NCBI RefSeq assembly: GCF_006874645.1
Contig: NZ_CP030082.1
Span: 2,294,001 to 2,358,000 of the forward strand
Direction: 5' to 3'
DNA from: Bdellovibrio sp. ZAP7
Lineage (GTDB): Bacteria > Bdellovibrionota > Bdellovibrionia > Bdellovibrionales > Bdellovibrionaceae
DNA: 64,000 nucleotides
This document shows, in pieces, positions 59,501-64,000 of the stretch (the first letter of the stretch is position 1; each line of letters opens with the position of its first letter). Under the pieces are notes generated by a model. The model worked only from the letters and a program-made list of their open reading frames with translations. It was not told where the DNA came from and did not search any database. A program made the translations under genes and the position numbers.

Positions 59501-60671
59501 TTGGTGCTCCTTGATCATGCAGGATTTCCTGCTGTACCGGCGCTTGCTGTTGTCCTGGCTGCGCACCAGGTTGCCCCTGCTGAGCAGGATCGCCGTCAAC
59601 TTCAAGCGGTTGCGGATTTTCGATAATATTACCGTTCTCGTCCGTTGGCCAGCCATGATTAGTCGCTTCAGGATTTGCACTCTCAACCGGAGCATCCGAA
59701 GAAGGCGCACCTTCGCCCCCGATCACGCCTCCTGGCAATAAAACCGTCGGCTGATCCATGGGAACCACCACAGGGCCGGAAGGACTCGCTGCGGGAGCCT
59801 GCCCCTCGCCTGACTGTGGCTGGCCCTCAGCGACTGCGGAGGCCTGCGGAGTGACTGAAGGCATTGGTGTAACCTTAGGAGTTGGCGACGGTGTCGGAGC
59901 ATACAGCTCGGTTTCCGTGACCGTGATCTTACCCGTCATTGGCACGTCGGCTTCAATTTTACGAATGTCCGTCAAGTTTTCATAAACTTTCCCGCGAAGG
60001 CGAATCATGTCCTTGCCTTCTTTTTGATAGTCGTAAACATCCAGACGAATCATCTGCGTTTTATTTTTTTCTTGAGCCCAGTCTTTGCAATTTAAACCCA
60101 GCAACTGTTCCGAAGAGTTCGTGCGAATTTTACAGACAATGGCTTTATTCAAAATCGCTGCACTCATCCCCAAGACCTCTTGCAGGCCTTCGGGATAAAA
60201 AGTGACTTCAAACTCACCTTCTTTTTGCGCATTCAAAAATGCCATGTGTTTCGCAGGAGCTTTCGAAGAACACTTTTCAAACATATCGATTCTTTGCGGA
60301 TATCCCGTTTGCGACAGGACGTCGCGCTTGACTTCGTAACGGTCACAACTGAACAAGGATTTATTTCCCAGCTTGGCATTTGATTGCGACAAAATCGCAC
60401 GCTGAACTTTTCCGAAGGCTGATTTTAAAAGTGGAGGACGCTCACCCGTTAATACCCACCATGCCTCGCGATGAACACTGTCGGCTTGTTCCATCAAATG
60501 CGCGAAAGAGTTCATTGCTTTGTCCTGAGGACTCACAACTAACTTTTTTGGCATGTTCACCACAGTCGGTGCGCTGGCCGCCGCATCCCCAGATGAATCC
60601 TTCTTACGAACACAAGAGGTAAACAAACTTATTGGAACCACAAGGATGAGAAGGATTTTACAAATGTTCAT
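59490..60671 (-). CDS. Lipoprotein with Pro/Gln-rich tail, unknown function
   Basis: 393 residues. Lipobox LFTSC (Cys20) after a hydrophobic start. Residues 30-250 form a folded part with several cysteines (FSCDRYE, KCSSKA, IVCKIRT, LNCKDWA). After about residue 255 it is low-complexity, rich in Pro, Thr, Gly, Ala and Gln (YAPTPSPTPKVTPMPSVTPQ, QQGQPGAQPGQQQAPVQQ), probably extended and disordered, perhaps spanning the wall. No known family. Its stop overlaps the bcp start, so they are co-transcribed. Confidence 0.65.
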   Translation of the reverse strand: MNICKILLILVVPISLFTSCVRKKDSSGDAAASAPTVVNMPKKLVVSPQDKAMNSFAHLMEQADSVHREAWWVLTGERPPLLKSAFGKVQRAILSQSNAKLGNKSLFSCDRYEVKRDVLSQTGYPQRIDMFEKCSSKAPAKHMAFLNAQKEGEFEVTFYPEGLQEVLGMSAAILNKAIVCKIRTNSSEQLLGLNCKDWAQEKNKTQMIRLDVYDYQKEGKDMIRLRGKVYENLTDIRKIEADVPMTGKITVTETELYAPTPSPTPKVTPMPSVTPQASAVAEGQPQSGEGQAPAASPSGPVVVPMDQPTVLLPGGVIGGEGAPSSDAPVESANPEATNHGWPTDENGNIIENPQPLEVDGDPAQQGQPGAQPGQQQAPVQQEILHDQGAPSGR

Positions 60672-60783
60672 CCCTTAAGTCTTGCAAAGGGACCGTCTGA
60701 ACACAAGAATTTCCTTTACCCGTCTCGAACCTTTACTCTAGAATAAGGGCTCAGCACAATTGAGAACGTCATCAGGAGGCATC

Positions 60784-62448
60784 ATGGAAAAGATTTGGCT
60801 CAAGAACTACCCTGCAGGAATTGGCCCTGAAATTGACCCAAACGAGTACCAATCTCTGACTGACATTTACGACGAAGCCGTTCGTAAGTTTTCCTCCAGA
60901 AAAGCTTTCACCAACATGGGCGTCAGTCTCACGTTTTCGGAGCTGGACCAAAAAGTAAACAACTTCGCTTCATTCCTGCAAAACGAATTGAAACTAAAAA
61001 AAGGTGATCGCATTGCGATTCAAATGCCGAATTTATTGCAGTTCCCGGTGGCAGCCTTCGCAGCTCTTCGCGTGGGTCTCACAATTGTGAACACCAACCC
61101 CCTTTACACAGCTCATGAAATGCAACATCAGTTCAAAGACTCCGGGGCAAAAGCGATCGTGATCATGGCGAACTTTGCAAATCATCTGCAAGCCATCATC
61201 AAAGACACACAAATTGAAAGTGTTGTAATTACAGAGCTTGCGGATCTATTCCCGACTCCGAAAAGAATTTTGGTGAACTCGGTTGTGAAATACATCAAAA
61301 AAATGGTTCCTAAATATGACATTCCTCAAGCTTACACTTTCCGTCAGGCTTTGGAATTGGGAGCGATGCGCCCGCACCAAAACGTAAAAACGAATCACGA
61401 AGACTTAGCTTTCCTTCAGTACACAGGAGGAACGACGGGTGTTGCAAAAGGCGCTATGCTGACTCACAAAAACGTGATCTCAAACATGATGCAAATTCGT
61501 GAGTGGATGAGACCGAAACTGGAAGAGGGCCGCGAAATCGCCATTGCCGCTCTTCCGCTATATCATATCTTTGCATTGACGGTAAACTGCTTGGCGCTTT
61601 TAAAAATGGGTGCCGAAAATATTCTCATCACAAATCCAAAGGACATCCCAGGCTTTATCAAAGAATTGAAAGCTCGACCTTTCTCTGTGGTATCGGGAGT
61701 AAATACATTATTCAACGCTTTGATGAACAATCCAGAATTCGCAACGATTGATTTCAAATCCGTGCGCGTGAGCGTGGCGGGCGCCATGACTTTGCAAAAA
61801 CCTGTGACAGAAAAATGGATTAAGATGACGAACTCCGTGATCGTCGAAGGTTACGGCTTAACGGAAGCTTCTCCCGTGGTTTCCTGCAACCCTATCGACG
61901 GCACGGACCGTGTTGGCACAATTGGTCTGCCAATGCCTAGCACAGACGTAAAATTGGTTGATGACGATGGCAACGAAGTGAAACCAGGCGAAGCCGGCGA
62001 GCTTTGCGCTAAAGGCCCACAAGTGATGAGAGGTTACTGGAATCGCCCGAAAGAAACTGCAGACGTGCTTTCAGCTGATGGCTGGTTAAAAACTGGTGAC
62101 GTCGCGACCGTGGACCAAGATGGATTCTTCAAAATCGTAGATCGCAAAAAAGACATGATCTTGGTTTCAGGCTTTAACGTTTATCCAAATGAGGTCGAAG
62201 AAGTGATCGCATCCCACCCGGGCGTGCTAGAAGTAGCTGCCATCGGTGTTCCAGACGAACACTCCGGTGAAATCGTAAAAGTGGTGATCGTCAAAAAAGA
62301 TCCAAGCCTGACACCAGAAGATGTGATCGCTCACGCCAGAAAGAGCCTGACGGGTTACAAGATTCCTAAATTGGTAGAGTTCCGCACAGAACTCCCAAAA
62401 ACAAACGTAGGCAAAATCCTACGCCGCGCCCTAAGAGATCCCAAATAG
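60784..62448 (+). CDS. fadD: Long-chain acyl-CoA synthetase
   Basis: 554 residues from ATG 60784, with a perfect AGGAGG four bases upstream. AMP-forming ligase marks: YTGGTTGVAKGAMLTHKN (P-loop), VEGYGLTEASPVVS, GWLKTGDVATVDQDGFFKIV and KTNVGKILRR with the catalytic lysine. It activates fatty acids with ATP and CoA, feeding the beta-oxidation genes at 20-24 kb. A tandem hairpin array and a strong terminator follow. Confidence 0.93.
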   Translation: MEKIWLKNYPAGIGPEIDPNEYQSLTDIYDEAVRKFSSRKAFTNMGVSLTFSELDQKVNNFASFLQNELKLKKGDRIAIQMPNLLQFPVAAFAALRVGLTIVNTNPLYTAHEMQHQFKDSGAKAIVIMANFANHLQAIIKDTQIESVVITELADLFPTPKRILVNSVVKYIKKMVPKYDIPQAYTFRQALELGAMRPHQNVKTNHEDLAFLQYTGGTTGVAKGAMLTHKNVISNMMQIREWMRPKLEEGREIAIAALPLYHIFALTVNCLALLKMGAENILITNPKDIPGFIKELKARPFSVVSGVNTLFNALMNNPEFATIDFKSVRVSVAGAMTLQKPVTEKWIKMTNSVIVEGYGLTEASPVVSCNPIDGTDRVGTIGLPMPSTDVKLVDDDGNEVKPGEAGELCAKGPQVMRGYWNRPKETADVLSADGWLKTGDVATVDQDGFFKIVDRKKDMILVSGFNVYPNEVEEVIASHPGVLEVAAIGVPDEHSGEIVKVVIVKKDPSLTPEDVIAHARKSLTGYKIPKLVEFRTELPKTNVGKILRRALRDPK

Positions 62449-62474
62449 CAAAAAAGCCCAAAGGCGCTCGCCAA

Positions 62475-62548
62475 CCATCCCAAGCAAGAAAGCCCGAAGG
62501 GGCTTTCGAGCCATCCAAAGCAAGAAAATCCCAAAGGGATTTTCTTGC
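62475..62548. repeat. Two 36-base tandem units with hairpins
   Basis: Units start at 62475 and 62511 with CCATCCcAAGCAAGAAA. Each ends in a hairpin: GAAAGCCC-gaag-GGGCTTTC (62488-62507) and a perfect 13-bp GCAAGAAAATCCC-aaa-GGGATTTTCTTGC (62520-62548). They sit directly after fadD, probably stacked terminator-like structures. Confidence 0.7.
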
Positions 62549-62560
62549 GCCCCAAAAATA

Positions 62561-62591
62561 AAAAAAAGGTCCCACCAGGGACCTTTTTTTT
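62561..62591 (+). terminator. Rho-independent terminator after fadD, bidirectional
   Basis: A7-GGTCCC, ACCA loop, GGGACC-T8. With an A run on the left and T run on the right it works both ways and could also serve the convergent HiPIP gene. Confidence 0.9.
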
Positions 62592-62612
62592 ATTTCAAAA
62601 ACCGAGAACCAA

Positions 62613-62733
62613 GGTTGGTCAAAACGGTTCGATTGCTAGGCGGAGTGACTTGCTCGCAGCGCAGGCGTGCCCCAGGCACGTCGGAGCGAGAACAAGTCGC
62701 TCCAACAACGCAAGCGGGCCGTTTTCACCAACC
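62613..62733. repeat. Intergenic long hairpin repeat, copy C
   Basis: Outer arms at 62613-62630 and 62716-62733 pair over 15 of 18 positions with AAAAC/GTTTT at their core. The inner stem is CGTGCC-CCA-GGCACG at 62666-62680. Words AGGCGGAG, GCAGCGCAGGCGT and GGAGCGAG are shared with copy A. It lies between the fadD terminator and the HiPIP stop. Confidence 0.75.
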
Positions 62734-62741
62734 GCCCAGAA

Positions 62742-63101
62742 CTAAGCTTTTTTGTTCCAGGATGCACACCACCCATTCGCCTTAACCAATTTTCCAGCGA
62801 AGATTGTGCAAGTGCCTTTATCCGCGTCTTTCTTGCCATAGAAACCGCAAGTCGCGCAGTGATTGCCCTTTGCTTCAGGCGCTTTGGTGTGATCTTCAAC
62901 GTACTTCACTGCTTTTGCTACAGAATCATTTGGATCAACCATTGGCATTGCGCCGCCAGCTGCCGCACCACCAGAAGGGGCTGCGCCTCTTCTTTTCTCC
63001 TGAGCCTGAGCTTCAGAAGAGAATGCACGCAAAAGTGTTGGAGCGATAACAGCGACTCCTGCTACGGATGCCAGTGTTTTAAAAAATCCACGACGGTTCA
63101 T
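62742..63101 (-). CDS. High-potential iron-sulfur protein, Tat-exported
   Basis: 119 residues. Tat signal NRRGFFKTLASVAGVAVIAP with Arg3-Arg4. The four cluster ligands are Cys82, Cys85, Cys98 and Cys112 in CATCGFYG, GTCTIFAGK and NGWCASW, the HiPIP pattern. A Gly/Ala-rich linker (residues 39-54) follows the signal. The protein carries one electron in the periplasm. Good ribosome site AGGAGG. Single gene. Confidence 0.92.
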   Translation of the reverse strand: MNRRGFFKTLASVAGVAVIAPTLLRAFSSEAQAQEKRRGAAPSGGAAAGGAMPMVDPNDSVAKAVKYVEDHTKAPEAKGNHCATCGFYGKKDADKGTCTIFAGKLVKANGWCASWNKKA

Positions 63102-63225
63102 ATGTTGCCTCCTGTATGTTCGATTCGTATTATCAAATAGTATTCATTTTCACTATGTTTTCAATTACAAATCAAAAATAACCAGACACGACATAATCTG
63201 ACAAGGCCACAAAACGTTGCATGAA

Positions 63226-63255
63226 ATAAAAAAGCCGCATCAACTGCGGCTTTTA
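63226..63255 (-). terminator. Rho-independent terminator of the MerC-like gene
   Basis: GCCGCA and TGCGGC form a 6-bp stem, extended by A/T pairs, with a 5-base loop. On the minus strand TTTTTTATT follows. Confidence 0.85.
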
Positions 63256-63281
63256 ACTTATTATAATGTCTAAGAAATTAC

Positions 63282-63815
63282 TTAGTGAGAGTGAACTTCG
63301 CACTGACAGGCTTTGCGATTCAGCCAATGCGCGGATACTAAAATTAGACTTCCTAAGATCGTCACGACATCGTGCTCAAATACTTCAACCATTTCGTGAG
63401 GCAAAACCGACCCTGCACAAACCAGCAGCAATCCTGTCACACCCATTGCTAGCACCTTGCTTTGACGATGATGCTTATAGCCCGACCAAAACGCAAACAA
63501 CCCGATCGGTAAAATCACCGCGGCCATCGACAGATGCACCCAGTGAGACTCAAAAGCCTGCCCCATCACAGGCAAAGCCAGAATCAAAAGCGGCGTTACT
63601 AAACAGTGAATCGCACACAACGTCGACAAAAACATCCCAAGCCTATCCCAGATGTCGGTTTCTTCGGCGAATTGATCATGCTGAGAGTGATCGACATCGC
63701 AGCAAGGGGCTGCGTTTGGATTCATCGCGAAGGAAGATTTTAGGTCCGTGCCGGAAACAGTTTCCACTGCTTTAAAAACTGGTTTTCCGTTTAAAATTTG
63801 CTCGTCCACATGCAC
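63282..63815 (-). CDS. MerC-domain membrane protein
   Basis: 177 residues from a GTG; V3 or Met31 are alternative starts. After a soluble N-terminus of about 55 residues with a Cys pair (APCCDVDHSQH), there are four TM helices. DRLGMFLSTLCAIHCLVTPLL is the MerC signature (CaiHC), with HLSMAAVILPIGLFAF, VTGLLLVCAG and VVTILGSLILVSAHWLN. The C-terminal end has CQCEVHSH. MerC transports mercury ions, but many members may carry other metals. A short His/Cys-rich tail fits metal binding. No merR or merA nearby. Confidence 0.75.
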   Translation of the reverse strand: MHVDEQILNGKPVFKAVETVSGTDLKSSFAMNPNAAPCCDVDHSQHDQFAEETDIWDRLGMFLSTLCAIHCLVTPLLILALPVMGQAFESHWVHLSMAAVILPIGLFAFWSGYKHHRQSKVLAMGVTGLLLVCAGSVLPHEMVEVFEHDVVTILGSLILVSAHWLNRKACQCEVHSH

Positions 63816-63924
63816 CGCCTAAGCTACGGTTATCCCCTAAATGCAAGTCACTGTCAACTAGCCCCAAGGTCCCTCGTAAACTCTACAGCTTGCCTTTCAC
63901 CCCTGGGAAGCTCATACATGAGAT

Positions 63925-64000
63925 ATGAGCACTCACCAGCCCCCTCCTATTTATGAATTGGGACCCGAATTTTATGACGAGGTCCAGCCTGCAAGTTTCC
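63925..64000 (+). CDS. SelO/YdiU-like protein, N-terminal part only
   Basis: 25 codons before the window ends (MSTHQPPPIYELGPEFYDEV and onward). The ELGPEFYDxVxPASF start resembles the N-terminus of SelO/YdiU protein adenylyltransferases. No clear ribosome site just before it. The rest is outside the window, so this rests on a short stretch. Confidence 0.4.
   Translation, partial: MSTHQPPPIYELGPEFYDEVQPASF

Noticed and set aside
62475-62548. The 36-base tandem units considered as a CRISPR array
   Set aside because: Only two units, adjacent to each other without spacers, and with internal terminator-like hairpins. No cas genes.

Overview
The window reads as chromosome of a Bdellovibrio-type predatory bacterium. 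The pointers are a TIGR02147-family protein (a family I know mainly from Bdellovibrio and Fibrobacter), a 308-residue HD-GYP protein lacking the family tyrosine like the crystallised Bd1817, many small Sec-exported proteins and lipoproteins, and a large lipoprotein metalloprotease. Gene density is high. I see no rRNA, tRNA, CRISPR array, insertion sequence or prophage. The species assignment is inference; the gene calls rest on motifs read from the translations.

Layout. 1-4.8 kb: a lipoprotein cut by the left edge, a hybrid histidine kinase, small secreted proteins and a TfoX-like protein. 4.8-13 kb: a phospholipase D-like protein, plsC with a RelA/SpoT-resembling gene, a lipoprotein, a 916-residue metalloprotease and a POT peptide transporter. 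13-18 kb: a dapB-like gene, a fused trehalose-6-phosphate synthase/phosphatase and a divergent GH15 glucoamylase/trehalase. 18-28 kb: a sensorless histidine kinase, the TIGR02147 protein, the fadB/fadA-type beta-oxidation pair, an HNH endonuclease in a gene-poor pocket, and maeB. 28-37 kb: one 2895-codon cyclic beta-1,2-glucan synthase gene. 37-42 kb: hflX, a transglycosylase-like protein, a thioesterase and a LuxR-type solo.

42-49.5 kb is a signalling neighbourhood. It holds a cheY-cheX-pseudo-HD-GYP operon, then cca/RDD/secreted and queG, then a small protein ending in a CheZ/FliM-like CheY-binding helix, divergent from the Bd1817-like HD-GYP gene. 49.5-52.5 kb has a ClC transporter, slyX, an XRE regulator and an unrecognised gene. 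52.6-58.3 kb is a tight same-strand run: secreted protein, arginase-family hydrolase, threonine-aldolase-family PLP enzyme, tryptophan 2,3-dioxygenase and htpG, closed by a strong terminator. 58.4-64 kb holds a DUF4288 gene behind a microsatellite, a peroxiredoxin, a lipoprotein, fadD, a Tat-exported HiPIP, a MerC-like protein and the start of a SelO-like gene.

The most interesting signals are the CheZ-like tail beside the c-di-GMP protein, the CheY-CheX-pseudo-HD-GYP operon, three copies of a long intergenic hairpin family (22.4, 51.2 and 62.7 kb), a shared TCTAGTTT inverted repeat upstream of fadA and cheY, the possible tryptophan-degradation operon, the RelA/SpoT-like gene with a hairpin on its start codon, and the (TTTA)10 tract.
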